A DNA stretch of 64,000 nt from RGIG1681 sp045648025 (GCA_045648025.1 JAZRNH010000015.1:1-64000), one strand, 5' to 3'. Shown: positions 17,783 to 26,394, counted from the stretch's first letter. Numbers and translations: made by a program. Notes: a model not told the origin generated them from the letters alone.

Positions 17783-17835
17783 GATGCTATTAAGCGATAA
17801 AAAAATAAAAAGGAGGTGTTTTGCTTAATAACATC
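17783..17835 (-). other. Leader hairpin with CCTCC loop ahead of tRNA-Thr
   Basis: In the roughly 125-base leader between the tRNA promoter and the tRNA, two 13-base arms (17783-17795 and 17823-17835) pair with a single G-U. The 27-base loop reads ACACCTCCTTTTT on the transcribed strand, the same core as the 16S rRNA 3' end (CACCTCCTTT). The rest of the leader shows nothing else that I recognise. Confidence 0.5.
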
Positions 17836-17904
17836 TAACTCTCAATATCTCAAATTTATAATCTTTTACAAATTCAAGACCAAGCTTATTCAAGCCTGTC
17901 ACTA

Positions 17905-17934
17905 ATTATAATAGCCAAGATATATTTTGTCAAG
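17905..17934 (-). promoter_or_regulatory. Promoter of tRNA-Thr
   Basis: On the minus strand: TTGACA (17934-17929), 18 bases, TATAAT (17910-17905). Confidence 0.8.
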
Positions 17935-18023
17935 AATATTTATAATTTTAATTATATGATAAACCATCATCATTAATAACAAAAATTTTTAAATCTTCAC
18001 AAAACCCCAAATTTTCAGCAATA

Positions 18024-18048
18024 AAAAACACCGAAGTTAATCGGTGTG
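18024..18048 (-). terminator. Terminator of second cation ATPase gene
   Basis: On the minus strand ACACCGA-TTAACT-TCGGTGT is followed by a T run just past the ATPase stop codon. Confidence 0.85.
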
Positions 18049-18053
18049 TAATT

Positions 18054-20714
18054 TTATTTTTTATCAATTTCTTCAAGTTCTTTTTGTTTTTCATCTTCTT
18101 GAAGTTTGTCGTAAATATGTTCGATAAGTTTTGCAATTTCCATAACAACAATTGGAACAACCGCAAGACCCAAACTAAGCAAATATAATTTTGCTGGAAG
18201 AACAGCAAGACCAAATGCAATTCTAACAGGAGTGAATATAACAATAGCCATAAGAGCAATTGAAATAAGGCATGACCAGTTAAGTTTGTGGTTTGAGAAT
18301 GGTCCAATTTTAAAGAGTGATTTGTCAGATCTCATATTATAAGCTTGAAGCACTTGTGAAAGAGCAAGAGTCATAAATGCAAGTGTTTGACCACCAGCAA
18401 GAGTTCCGGTAACAATTTCACCAACTCTAAAACCAATAAGAGCTAAAATACCAAACATAATACCTTGAAGCACAATTTTAACACCAAGACCATGGGCAAA
18501 GAGTCCTTCATGTTTTGGTTTTGGCTTTCGTTTCATAACATCAGCTTCAACTGCTTCCATACCAAGAGCAATTGCAGGAAGACTGTCAGTAACCAAGTTA
18601 ATCATCAAAAGTTGCATTGATAAAAATGGACTTTTGTGCCAGAAAATCATAGCAAGGAAAACCGCAACCACTTCACCAATGTTTGTTCCAAGAAGGAAAC
18701 CTACAACCTTTTTGATGTTGGCATAAATGCCTCTTCCTTCTCTAACAGCATCAACAATTGTTGTGAAGTTGTCGTCTGTTAAAATGATATCAGCAGAGCC
18801 TTTTGCAACATCGGTTCCTGTGATACCCATTGCACAACCAATATCAGCAGCTTTAAGTGCAGGAGCATCATTTACACCGTCACCAGTCATAGACACAACT
18901 TGACCTCTTCTTTGCCAAGCTTTTACGATTCTAATTTTGTTTTCAGGTGAAACTCTTGCATAAACTGTGATTCTTTCTAATTCTAAATCAAGTTCTCTAT
19001 CAGACATTTCATCAAGTTCTGAGCCAGTAATCGCTCTGTCACCTTGAACATAAATGCCAAGTTGTTTTGCAATTGCAGTTGCAGTTACAACATGGTCGCC
19101 AGTAATCATAATAGGTTTGATACCAGCTTCTTTACAAACTGTAACAGCTGCTTTTGCTTTTGGTCTTGGAGGGTCAATCATACCAACAAGACCCATAAAT
19201 GTAAGTCCGTCTTCAAGTTCTTCAGGAACAAGTTTTTCAGGAACTTCATCAATTTCTTTGTATGCCACTGCCAAAACTCTAAGAGCTTTTGAACTCATTG
19301 TTTCATTAAAATCTTTTGCAAGTTCAAAATTTCCAGCAATACATCTTTTTTCCAAAACATCAACAGCACCTTTAACGATAACTATTTTCTTTCCACCAAT
19401 TTGGTTGATTGTTGTCATAAGTTTTCTGTTTGAGTCAAAAGGAATAGTTGCAAGTCTTGGATTCTTTTTGTTGATTTCATCTTTTTCAATTCCGTTCTTG
19501 TGAGCCGCAGAAATAATTGCAGTTTCTGTTGGGTCGCCAATATGAACTTCTTTATTTTTTTCAAATGTAATTGAACCATCACAACAAAGAGCAGCATAGG
19601 TTAAAAGTTTTTTAACTTTTGGACTGTTTTCTTTGTTAATTTCTTCACAAGCAGTTGCTGAATCTGTGTAAGCTTCAACAAGAGTCATTCGGTTCATTGT
19701 TAAAGTTCCGGTTTTGTCTGAACAAATAATTGAAGCACTTCCAAGAGTTTCAACTGCAGGAAGTCTTCTGATAATGGCATTCTTTTTAACCATTCTTTGA
19801 ACACCAATAGAAAGCACAATAGTAACAATTGCAGGTAAGCCTTCAGGAATTGCAGAAACAGCAAGTGAAACTGCTGTCATAAACATTGCAAGAATTGGAA
19901 GGTCACTTAAAATTCCAATCAAGAACACAACTGCACAAGCAGCAAGAGCAACAAAACCTAAATATTTTCCAAGTTTTGAAAGCTTTTGTTGAAGTGGGGT
20001 TGGACCTTCTTCTTCACCAGATAAAAGGTTTGCAATTTTTCCCATTTCGGTATTCATACCGGTTGCAACAACAACAGCTCTTGCTGAACCATAGGTAATG
20101 CTGCATCCAGAAAACACCATATTTGCTCTGTCACCAATTGCAGCTTTTGCTTTAACTTTTTTATCTGCAGATTTTTCTGTTGGAACAGATTCACCTGTAA
20201 GTGCCGATTCTTCACTTTTCAAGCTAGATGATTTTATAAGCCTTGCATCAGCAGGAACAAAGTCACCTGCATCTAAAACAATAATATCACCAGGAACAAG
20301 CTCACTTGCTTGAATCACCTTTTCTTGTCCGTCTCTTATAACTCTTGCATGAGGAGCAGACATATTGTTGAGTGCTTCAAGAGCCTTTTCGGCTTTGCTC
20401 TCCTGCATAACACCCATAATTGCATTAACAACAACAATCAAAAGAATAAGTGCAGGTTCAAAAAATTCTTGTGGATTTTTTTCGATACAAGCAATAACAA
20501 ATGAAATAACTGCTGCAATGATTAAGATAACAATCATAACATCTTTAAATTGTTCAAAAAACCTTGCTGCCCACGACTTCTTCTTTTTTTCTTCAAGTTT
20601 ATTTGGACCATATTGTTCTTGTTTTTGTTTAACTTGTTCAGCGGTTAAACCAGTGTCAACATTAGTCTCAAAATCACTTATCACTTTTTCAAGTTCTTCA
20701 CTATGAATTTCCAT
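18054..20714 (-). CDS. P-type Ca2+/Mn2+-transporting ATPase
   Basis: This 886-residue P2A-type ATPase has an N-terminal cation-ATPase region, TGES near residue 172, DKTGT near 331, GDGVNDAP near 609, and the classic SERCA ion-site motifs: PEGLP in M4, GTNIGE in M5 and NLVTDSLPA in M6. It should export Ca2+ and/or Mn2+ at the cost of ATP. A yybP-ykoY riboswitch and terminator in the 290-base leader argue for induction by manganese, hence Mn2+ efflux. The C-terminus is E/K-rich. ATG at 20714 follows AGGAG; an in-frame TTG one codon earlier is less likely. A terminator ends the single-gene unit. Confidence 0.95.
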   Translation of the reverse strand: MEIHSEELEKVISDFETNVDTGLTAEQVKQKQEQYGPNKLEEKKKKSWAARFFEQFKDVMIVILIIAAVISFVIACIEKNPQEFFEPALILLIVVVNAIMGVMQESKAEKALEALNNMSAPHARVIRDGQEKVIQASELVPGDIIVLDAGDFVPADARLIKSSSLKSEESALTGESVPTEKSADKKVKAKAAIGDRANMVFSGCSITYGSARAVVVATGMNTEMGKIANLLSGEEEGPTPLQQKLSKLGKYLGFVALAACAVVFLIGILSDLPILAMFMTAVSLAVSAIPEGLPAIVTIVLSIGVQRMVKKNAIIRRLPAVETLGSASIICSDKTGTLTMNRMTLVEAYTDSATACEEINKENSPKVKKLLTYAALCCDGSITFEKNKEVHIGDPTETAIISAAHKNGIEKDEINKKNPRLATIPFDSNRKLMTTINQIGGKKIVIVKGAVDVLEKRCIAGNFELAKDFNETMSSKALRVLAVAYKEIDEVPEKLVPEELEDGLTFMGLVGMIDPPRPKAKAAVTVCKEAGIKPIMITGDHVVTATAIAKQLGIYVQGDRAITGSELDEMSDRELDLELERITVYARVSPENKIRIVKAWQRRGQVVSMTGDGVNDAPALKAADIGCAMGITGTDVAKGSADIILTDDNFTTIVDAVREGRGIYANIKKVVGFLLGTNIGEVVAVFLAMIFWHKSPFLSMQLLMINLVTDSLPAIALGMEAVEADVMKRKPKPKHEGLFAHGLGVKIVLQGIMFGILALIGFRVGEIVTGTLAGGQTLAFMTLALSQVLQAYNMRSDKSLFKIGPFSNHKLNWSCLISIALMAIVIFTPVRIAFGLAVLPAKLYLLSLGLAVVPIVVMEIAKLIEHIYDKLQEDEKQKELEEIDKK

Positions 20715-20763
20715 CAATTTCTCCTAAATTTATTTTTGTTAGCCGAAATTAGTTTGTTTAAAT

Positions 20764-20808
20764 AAAAAATCCCAAGTGCGGAAATGCTACACTTGGAACG
20801 ATTTTTTA
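20764..20808 (-). terminator. Riboswitch-controlled terminator in ATPase leader
   Basis: On the minus strand AAAAAATCGTTCCAAGTG pairs with CACTTGGGATTTTTT around an 11-base loop, followed by Ts, about 50 bases before the ATPase start. Upstream of it, CATGTATA/TATACATG arms (20822-20848 region) form a hairpin that could serve as the alternative fold. Confidence 0.85.
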
Positions 20809-20842
20809 AATGAGCCATGTATAGCCTATGTCTTCGCTTATA

Positions 20843-20936
20843 CATGAGTCTTGTTTTTTAAAGTAAGCCAGACCCCTAACGGTCGGTTGTTGAAACTTAC
20901 TCCACAAATAATTTGTGCTAACTACTCCCTCACGGA
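20843..20936 (-). promoter_or_regulatory. yybP-ykoY (manganese) riboswitch aptamer
   Basis: Read on the minus strand, CGTGAG (20934-20929) pairs with CTCATG (20848-20843) to close P1. The conserved GAGGGAGTAG follows P1's 5' side, AGTAAG...CTTACT closes a second arm containing CAACAACCGACC and GGGGTCTGG, and ACAAGAC precedes the P1 3' side. These match the conserved Mn2+-binding L1/L3 loops of the yybP-ykoY family as I remember it. The placement ahead of a cation-efflux ATPase fits the family's role: Mn2+ binding lets transcription pass the terminator. Confidence 0.85.
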
Positions 20937-21010
20937 ATTTAAATATTTATTATTTTAAGTTTATTAAAACAATTTTTTGTTTAGAACAAAATAAAATTGC
21001 TAACGATAAT

Positions 21011-21039
21011 ATTTTACTTTCTTTTAAGTTTTTTGTCAA
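21011..21039 (-). promoter_or_regulatory. Promoter of riboswitch-ATPase transcript
   Basis: On the minus strand: TTGACA (21039-21034), 17 bases, TAAAAT (21016-21011); about 70 bases upstream of the aptamer. Confidence 0.75.
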
Positions 21040-21061
21040 CAAGTTGCTATATAAAACCAAC

Positions 21062-21090
21062 AAAAAAAGAGTGCTTTTAACACTCTTTTT
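21062..21090 (-). terminator. Terminator of zeta-toxin operon
   Basis: AAAGAGTG-CTTTTAA-CACTCTTT hairpin with A/T runs, after the toxin stop codon at 21096. Confidence 0.8.
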
Positions 21091-21095
21091 GATTA

Positions 21096-22085
21096 TTAAT
21101 CTTTTTTGTTGCCTTTAGCTGCTTTTTGAGCGGCATATTCAACACCAATTCCTCTAAGTCTAACAATTCTAGACATTTCTTCTGGAGTGATTTCTCTTCT
21201 TTGAACATCAGGAAGTCTTTCTGCTTCTGAAAGTTTGCTTTCAATCTTTTCAAGCATCTTGTCAGCATCTTGTTCTCTTCCTTCAACAACAGCTTGTCTA
21301 GCGGTTTCAAACTTTGTGATTTGTGGAAGTGTTAGACCATATTCAGCAAGAGTTGCCAAATGGTCTCTTGAGATTTCTGGATTTCTTTTTCTATAAATAA
21401 TGTTAACCTTTGTTGGCTCATTTGGATCATCAGATCTTGTCATAACTTCAATAAGGTCATAGCAACCTTTTTCTTCAATCTTTTTAACAGTTTCTGGAAG
21501 ACCATTATAAGCTTCATCGTGGTTCTTTGGTGGAACCCATCTGCAAGTGCCATCAACACCAAGTTGTTTTTGACCTCTTGAAAGTTCACCATAAAGGCTA
21601 GTGATTTTATCAGCAGCCATAACATTAACAACTACAACATAACCAGCTTTTGTAAGGTCAGCAATTGCACATCTAATTATTGTGTCATTTTTGAGTGTTT
21701 GGTGAATAACCATATTATATCTTTGGCTAATCATTGCATCGATAACTCTTGGAGTTGCTGCAAAACTCAATTGGTCAGTACATTCTGTGTAAATTTCTGG
21801 ATGCCATTCATTGATTTCATTAACATTTGGATGATGTTTTCTATATTCATCATTATCAACCAAAACAAAGTTGCTTCCATAGTTTTCAAAAATGTGACCG
21901 ATAATGCCACTCTTTCCTGATCCAGGTTGACCACCAACGATAAATGCAATTGGACGGTCACTAGCAGTTTTTCCGATTTTTGAAACGGCAATAACTTTTT
22001 GAATATTTGCTTCAAGGTCATCAGGACTAAGTTTTTGACTTTCAATATAGGCCAACTGTTCAGTTGTAAAATTAGTTTGTTCCAT
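21096..22085 (-). CDS. Zeta-toxin-family kinase
   Basis: The 329-residue protein has a Walker A GGQPGSGKSG near residues 52-61, preceded by PIAFIVG, and the zeta-toxin substrate motif VDNDEYRKHHPN near 77-88, then a long H-Q-T-L-K region. Zeta toxins are kinases of UDP-N-acetylglucosamine (or related sugars) that poison wall synthesis. A shorter chromosomal class may act as regulated UNAG kinases. The start at 22085 follows AGGAG. It overlaps the upstream small gene by 14 bases, typical of coupled toxin-antitoxin translation. The C-terminal 60 residues are charged and unlike the toxin core. Confidence 0.88.
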   Translation of the reverse strand: MEQTNFTTEQLAYIESQKLSPDDLEANIQKVIAVSKIGKTASDRPIAFIVGGQPGSGKSGIIGHIFENYGSNFVLVDNDEYRKHHPNVNEINEWHPEIYTECTDQLSFAATPRVIDAMISQRYNMVIHQTLKNDTIIRCAIADLTKAGYVVVVNVMAADKITSLYGELSRGQKQLGVDGTCRWVPPKNHDEAYNGLPETVKKIEEKGCYDLIEVMTRSDDPNEPTKVNIIYRKRNPEISRDHLATLAEYGLTLPQITKFETARQAVVEGREQDADKMLEKIESKLSEAERLPDVQRREITPEEMSRIVRLRGIGVEYAAQKAAKGNKKD

Positions 22086-22287
22086 TATTTTCTCCTGCAT
22101 TAACTGCATGTTTGTATTGACTTATAACCATATCAATAATTTCTTTGTTGTTCTTATAAATTTCTTCCTTCATAAGAATCAAATTTTGCAAAACTGGATT
22201 GCTTTCATCAACACCATTTTGACATTCTTGAGCAATAAGTCTTTCAACAATGTCTTTTGCAATTTCAATATTGACAATTTGTTCCAT
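22072..22287 (-). CDS. Putative small antitoxin partner (epsilon-like) of zeta toxin
   Basis: A 71-residue, acidic, helical protein begins MEQIVNIEIAKDIVERL. Its 3' end overlaps the zeta-toxin start by 14 bases. Epsilon antitoxins are short three-helix proteins (about 90 residues) encoded immediately upstream of zeta, so position and size suggest the antitoxin, though I see no strong sequence match. The ATG at 22287 follows GAGGG; an in-frame ATG 20 codons upstream (22347) with AGGTGG would give 91 residues, near the epsilon size, but would leave a leader of only about 10 bases. The start is therefore unsettled. Confidence 0.6.
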   Translation of the reverse strand: MEQIVNIEIAKDIVERLIAQECQNGVDESNPVLQNLILMKEEIYKNNKEIIDMVISQYKHAVNAGENNGTN

Positions 22288-22362
22288 AAGCCCTCTTTTG
22301 TGGTTGTTTTGATATTTGCCATTTGAAAACTTTGTCAAACACAACATATCACCACCTATAAT

Positions 22363-22392
22363 ATTATAACTCAAATTTATGATAGCGGTCAA
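22363..22392 (-). promoter_or_regulatory. Promoter of zeta-toxin operon
   Basis: On the minus strand: TTGACC (22392-22387), 18 bases, TATAAT (22368-22363). Confidence 0.75.
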
Positions 22393-22481
22393 TAACATAA
22401 CCCAAACCGGCATTACCTATAATTTATAGTTGTCATTAATAATTTTTATAATAAATCGCCAAAAAATTAACAAAAAACAAT

Positions 22482-22516
22482 AAAAAATGGTGGAAAAATC
22501 TTCCACCATAATTTTT
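22482..22516 (-). terminator. Terminator of tex
   Basis: TGGTGGA/TCCACCA hairpin with flanking A/T runs overlapping the end of the minus-strand tex gene. Confidence 0.85.
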
Positions 22517-24765
22517 TATTCAGGTTTAGAATCTTCGGCAGCTTTTTTAATTGAAAATCCGATTCTCTTTTTTGTCTTGTCTAAGTTAATGATTTTAACA
22601 GTAACAATTTGACCAACAGTAAGCTCTTCGCTTGGGTGTTTGATAAATCTGTCACAGATTTCGCTGATATGAACAAGACCGTCTTGATGCACACCAATAT
22701 CAACAAAAGCACCAAAGTCAATAACATTTCTAACAGTGCCTTTTAAAACCATACCTTCTTGAAGGTCTTCGATTCCAAGCACATCGGTTCTAAGCTCTAA
22801 ATGCTCAGCTTCTTCTCTTATGTCTCTTCCTGGTTTAACAAGTTCAGAAACAATGTCGTTTAAGGTTGGAACACCAATGCCAACTTCTTTTGCAACCTTT
22901 TCTTCACCAGCATCAGCCACGAGTTCTGGAAGGTTTGCAACTTTGCCATTTTTAACATCTTCTTCTGTCATTTTGAAAGTCTTTAAAAGTTTTCTAGCAC
23001 TATCATAGCTTTCTGGGTGAACAGAAGTGTTGTCAAGAATTTCTTTTCCGTTTTGAATTCTAAGGAAACCTGCACATTGTTCAAATGCTTTCGCACCAAG
23101 TTTTGGAACATTCAAAATGTCTTTTCTTGTTGCAAATGCACCGTTCTTTTCACGGTAAGCCACAATGTTTTTTGCAATGCCGTCATTAAGACCAGCAACT
23201 CTTTTTAAAAGGCTAGGACTTGCAGTGTTAATATCTGCACCAACAGCATTAACACAGTCTTCAACAACACCGTCCAAAACTTCGGTAAGTCTTTTTTGTG
23301 GCATATCGTGTTGATATTGACCAACACCAATTGATTTAACATCAATTTTAATAAGTTCTGCAAGAGGGTCTTGAAGTCTTCTTGCAATAGAAACAGCACT
23401 TCTAAGGTTTACATTAAAATCAGGAAACTCTTCTGCTGCAAGTTTTGATGCTGAATAAACCGAAGCACCTGCTTCACTAACAACAGCATAACCAACTTTT
23501 CTTGAAAGAGTTTTGATAAGATTTGCAACAAAAATTTCACTTTCTTTTGAAGCTGTTCCGTTTCCGATTGAAATAACATCAACTTTATGCTTTGAAATAA
23601 GTTCAGTCATAATTCTCTTTGATTCATCAATCTTTTTTAATGGTTCTGTTGGATAGATTACATTTGTGTCAAGCACAGTTCCATTTTCATCAATAACAGC
23701 AAGTTTGCAACCCATTCTATATCCTGGGTCAAAGCCCAAAATTCTCTTATTTTTAAGAGGAGCTTCCATCAAAAGTGGTTTTAAGTTAAGCTCAAAGTTT
23801 TTGATTGCTTGTTCATTTGCTGTGTCAGTGAGTTCTGCTCTAACTTCTCTGTCTAAGCTTGGCTCAATGAGTCTTTCAAAAGAATCTGCTTGAACTTCTT
23901 TTAAAAGGTCTGCAAAAATTGTATCTTTAATTTTGTAACTCTTTTCAATAATTTCCAAACATTTTTCTTTGTTTTTATCAACAACAACTTTAAGGAAGTT
24001 TTCGTTTTCACCACGGTTGATAGCAAGAATTCTGTGTGATGGAATTTTGCTAACTTCTTGTTTGAAGCCGTCATAAGTTGCATAAGTGTCAGCTTCTCTT
24101 GGTTTGTCGTTTCCTTCCTTGTCATCATATTTGTTTGAGTTATCAATAACTTCTTGTTTCTTCTTTTTGGTTTCTTTTTGCTTTTTCATTTCAGAAACAA
24201 TAAAGCCTGTTTTTTGAATAAATGTTCTAAGCTCTTTTCTAAGGTCACTATCATCACTGATTCTTTCTGCAATAATATCCTTTGCACCTTGAATAGCTTC
24301 TTCAACAGTTTTAACTTCTTTTTCTTCACTAACAAATGGAGCAGCAAGTTCTTCAATTGTTTTGCCATCTGGCTTTTGAGCCATAAAGATATCAGCAAGA
24401 GGTTCTAAGCCTTTTGCAATAGCAATTGTTGCTCTTGTTTGTCTCTTTGGCTTAAATGGACGATAAATATCTTCAAGTTCAGTTAATGTTTTTGCTTCGT
24501 CAAGTTTTTTAACAATTTCGTCAGTAAGTTTGCCTTGTTCATCAATAGTCTTAACGATTGTCTTTTTTCTGTCTTCAAAATTTCTAAGATATTGAAGTCT
24601 GTCAGCAAAGTTTCTAATAATTTGGTCATCCAAACTTCCGTGCATTTCTTTTCTATATCTTGCGATAAATGGAATAGTGCTTCCCTCATCAAGAAGACTA
24701 ATCAAGTTTTGTGAATACTCTTCTCTAATATTAAACTCTTTCGCAAGTGCTACATAAATTTCCAT
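22516..24765 (-). CDS. tex: Tex-type S1 RNA-binding transcription accessory protein
   Basis: The 749-residue protein follows Tex from end to end: helix-turn-helix-like N-terminus with STIPFIARYRKE near residue 29, LEDIYRPFKPKR near 96-107, a YqgF/RNase-H-like core (ILGFDPGYRMGCKLAVID near 344), the paired helix-hairpin-helix region, and a C-terminal S1 domain with GMVLKGTVRNVIDFGAFVDI near 655-674. Tex binds nucleic acid, associates with RNA polymerase/ribosomes and helps clear stalled complexes. AAGGAAG precedes ATG by 7 bases. A moderately K/E-rich insertion near 190-230 lengthens it a little beyond typical Tex. Confidence 0.96.
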   Translation of the reverse strand: MEIYVALAKEFNIREEYSQNLISLLDEGSTIPFIARYRKEMHGSLDDQIIRNFADRLQYLRNFEDRKKTIVKTIDEQGKLTDEIVKKLDEAKTLTELEDIYRPFKPKRQTRATIAIAKGLEPLADIFMAQKPDGKTIEELAAPFVSEEKEVKTVEEAIQGAKDIIAERISDDSDLRKELRTFIQKTGFIVSEMKKQKETKKKKQEVIDNSNKYDDKEGNDKPREADTYATYDGFKQEVSKIPSHRILAINRGENENFLKVVVDKNKEKCLEIIEKSYKIKDTIFADLLKEVQADSFERLIEPSLDREVRAELTDTANEQAIKNFELNLKPLLMEAPLKNKRILGFDPGYRMGCKLAVIDENGTVLDTNVIYPTEPLKKIDESKRIMTELISKHKVDVISIGNGTASKESEIFVANLIKTLSRKVGYAVVSEAGASVYSASKLAAEEFPDFNVNLRSAVSIARRLQDPLAELIKIDVKSIGVGQYQHDMPQKRLTEVLDGVVEDCVNAVGADINTASPSLLKRVAGLNDGIAKNIVAYREKNGAFATRKDILNVPKLGAKAFEQCAGFLRIQNGKEILDNTSVHPESYDSARKLLKTFKMTEEDVKNGKVANLPELVADAGEEKVAKEVGIGVPTLNDIVSELVKPGRDIREEAEHLELRTDVLGIEDLQEGMVLKGTVRNVIDFGAFVDIGVHQDGLVHISEICDRFIKHPSEELTVGQIVTVKIINLDKTKKRIGFSIKKAAEDSKPE

Positions 24766-24950
24766 AAAATACTTCCTTGTACAATTATAAAGCCAATCAA
24801 AATAAATGGCTCGTGAGATTATTATACCAAATTATTGTCGATTTTCAAATAATTTGCTCATTTATTTAAAATTTGGGCATTTTGAGTGGTTTTATATAAA
24901 AACGACAAATCTAATTGTTTGTATCATTAATAATAAAATCAAAAAATGCT

Positions 24951-24978
24951 TTGACAAATTTTAAAAAAAGTATATACT
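24951..24978 (+). promoter_or_regulatory. Promoter of degV-like gene
   Basis: TTGACA (24951-24956), 16 bases, TATACT (24973-24978). The 235-base intergenic region also must hold the divergent tex promoter, which I could not place with confidence. Confidence 0.75.
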
Positions 24979-25000
24979 AAAAGTCGTAGGAGAATTAAAG

Positions 25001-25852
25001 ATGAAAATTGCAATCTCAACCGAATCAACTTGTGACCTTCCAAAAGAACTCATTGAAAAATATGGCCTTGAAACAATTCCATATTCTGTTATTCTTGGTG
25101 ATGATGTCGTTGTTGATGATGCATCACTTCCTGCAAAAATCTTTGACTTCGTTGAAAAGACAAAAGTTCTTCCAAAGACAAGTGCTATTAACGAACTTCA
25201 ATATAAAGAATATTTTTCAAAGCTTTTAGAAAAATATGATGCTGTTATTCACATTTCACTTTCAAGTGGTCTCACATCATCAGTTGCTCATGCAGAAACT
25301 GCTATAAGCAAAATGAAAAATGTTTACTTGATTGATTCACTTTCACTTTCAACTGGTCTTGCACTTCTTGCAATTTATGCAAAAGAACTTGCCGACCAAG
25401 GTTTAGAACCAGAAGCAATCGTTGAAAAAGTTAAAGCAAGAATTCCTTTTGTTCAAGCTAGTTTCGTTGTTGAAAGACTTGACTATCTTTACAAAGGTGG
25501 CAGATGCAATTCTCTTGCATACTTTGGAGCAAATCTTTTAAAAATCAGACCTCAAATCGTTGTTAAAGATGGCAAAATGAAATCAGCAAAAAAATACCGT
25601 GGAAAAATGGGAAAAGTTATTGAATCTTATTCAAAAGACACTCTTGAAGAATTCAATGATGCTGACAAAAAACTCGCATTTATCACATACACCACTGCAA
25701 CTGATGAAATGATTGAACCTGCAAAAAAGGCTCTTGAAGCTGCCGGTTTCGAAACAATTTATGAAACCCAAGCAGGTGGAACAATCACATCACACTGCGG
25801 TGAGCATGTTCTTGGAATTTTGTATATCAATGATGGTAGCAAAATTCAATAA
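25001..25852 (+). CDS. DegV-family fatty-acid-binding protein
   Basis: The 283-residue protein matches DegV/FakB: N-terminal ISTESTCDLPKELIEKYG, then TSAINELQYKEYF, ISLSSGLTSSVAHAE near residues 84-98 with the Thr/Ser that bind the fatty-acid carboxylate, and VERLDYLYKGGRCN near 158-171. In FakA/FakB systems such proteins present fatty acids to a kinase for phospholipid synthesis; fakA is not in this window. TAGGAG lies 9 bases before the ATG. The transcript ends at the hairpin at 25923-25966. Confidence 0.93.
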   Translation: MKIAISTESTCDLPKELIEKYGLETIPYSVILGDDVVVDDASLPAKIFDFVEKTKVLPKTSAINELQYKEYFSKLLEKYDAVIHISLSSGLTSSVAHAETAISKMKNVYLIDSLSLSTGLALLAIYAKELADQGLEPEAIVEKVKARIPFVQASFVVERLDYLYKGGRCNSLAYFGANLLKIRPQIVVKDGKMKSAKKYRGKMGKVIESYSKDTLEEFNDADKKLAFITYTTATDEMIEPAKKALEAAGFETIYETQAGGTITSHCGEHVLGILYINDGSKIQ

Positions 25853-25922
25853 TTAACTTTGGAATTTGGTTTATAAGAAATTATAAACGAATTCAATATC
25901 CATATAATTTGTATGGAAAAAG

Positions 25923-25966
25923 AAAAAAGCATAGCTATTCACTCCCTTTAAAGCTATGCTTTTTTC
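25923..25966 (+). terminator. Terminator of degV-like gene
   Basis: AAAAAAGCATAGCT and AGCTATGCTTTTTT arms around a 15-base loop. Confidence 0.85.
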
Positions 25967-25986
25967 AAGCCCAAAATTTTAAAAAC

Positions 25987-26130
25987 CTAATCTTCTTGAT
26001 TGTTTCTATGCTTGTTTTTCAAATCAATCTGCTTTCTTTTTGACCTAATAAATTCATCAAGTTTTTCTTCAATTTCATCCAAACTTGCAGAATATAAATT
26101 GTCATAAGCAGTTTCTAAATCTCTTTCCAT
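25987..26130 (-). CDS. Possible 47-residue charged helical protein
   Basis: A short reading frame encodes a highly charged, probably helical peptide starting MERDLETAYDNLYSASLDEI and ending HRNNQED. Composition resembles real small proteins here rather than random AT-rich sequence. No ribosome binding site is visible and the nearest upstream element is a terminator-like hairpin, so expression is doubtful. The 540-base region between degV and the gene at 26395 otherwise holds only hairpins and a promoter. No homologue is recognised. Confidence 0.4.
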   Translation of the reverse strand: MERDLETAYDNLYSASLDEIEEKLDEFIRSKRKQIDLKNKHRNNQED

Positions 26131-26165
26131 AATATTAGTTTGAATCAAAACTGAACATTTTATTC

Positions 26166-26194
26166 AAAAAAGCAGAGCCAATAACCCTGCTTTT
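26166..26194. terminator. Orphan intrinsic terminator
   Basis: AAAAGCAG/CTGCTTTT stem with T runs on both strands. No gene ends next to it, so it may end a small RNA transcribed on the minus strand from near 26280. Confidence 0.6.
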
Positions 26195-26344
26195 GTTGTG
26201 AAAGATTTTTAAATTAAATGAAAGTAGATTTTAAAATTTTAGCTGTTTATATTTTTTGTGACCAACAAGATTTTTGCCGGTCTAATATAATATATGCTGC
26301 TGCTTTCAAAAATTTTACAAATTTGAATAATTGTTTAATATAAT

Positions 26345-26373
26345 TTGACAAACAAATTTCGATTTTGTATTAT
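26345..26373 (+). promoter_or_regulatory. Promoter of three-pass membrane protein gene
   Basis: TTGACA (26345-26350), 17 bases, TATTAT (26368-26373), then AAGGAGAG. Confidence 0.85.
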
Positions 26374-26394
26374 AAAATCAAGGAGAGAAAGATT

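Noticed and set aside
17812..17840. AAGGAGGTG followed by TTG CTT AAT AAC ATC TAA, resembling a leader peptide on the plus strand
   Set aside because: No plus-strand promoter or downstream gene; the sequence is better explained by the hairpin in the minus-strand tRNA leader.
20843..20936. Considered whether the leader is a T-box or SAM-type element
   Set aside because: The CCGACC, GAGGGAGTAG and ACAAGAC motifs fit yybP-ykoY; no anticodon-like specifier loop or T-box sequence is present.
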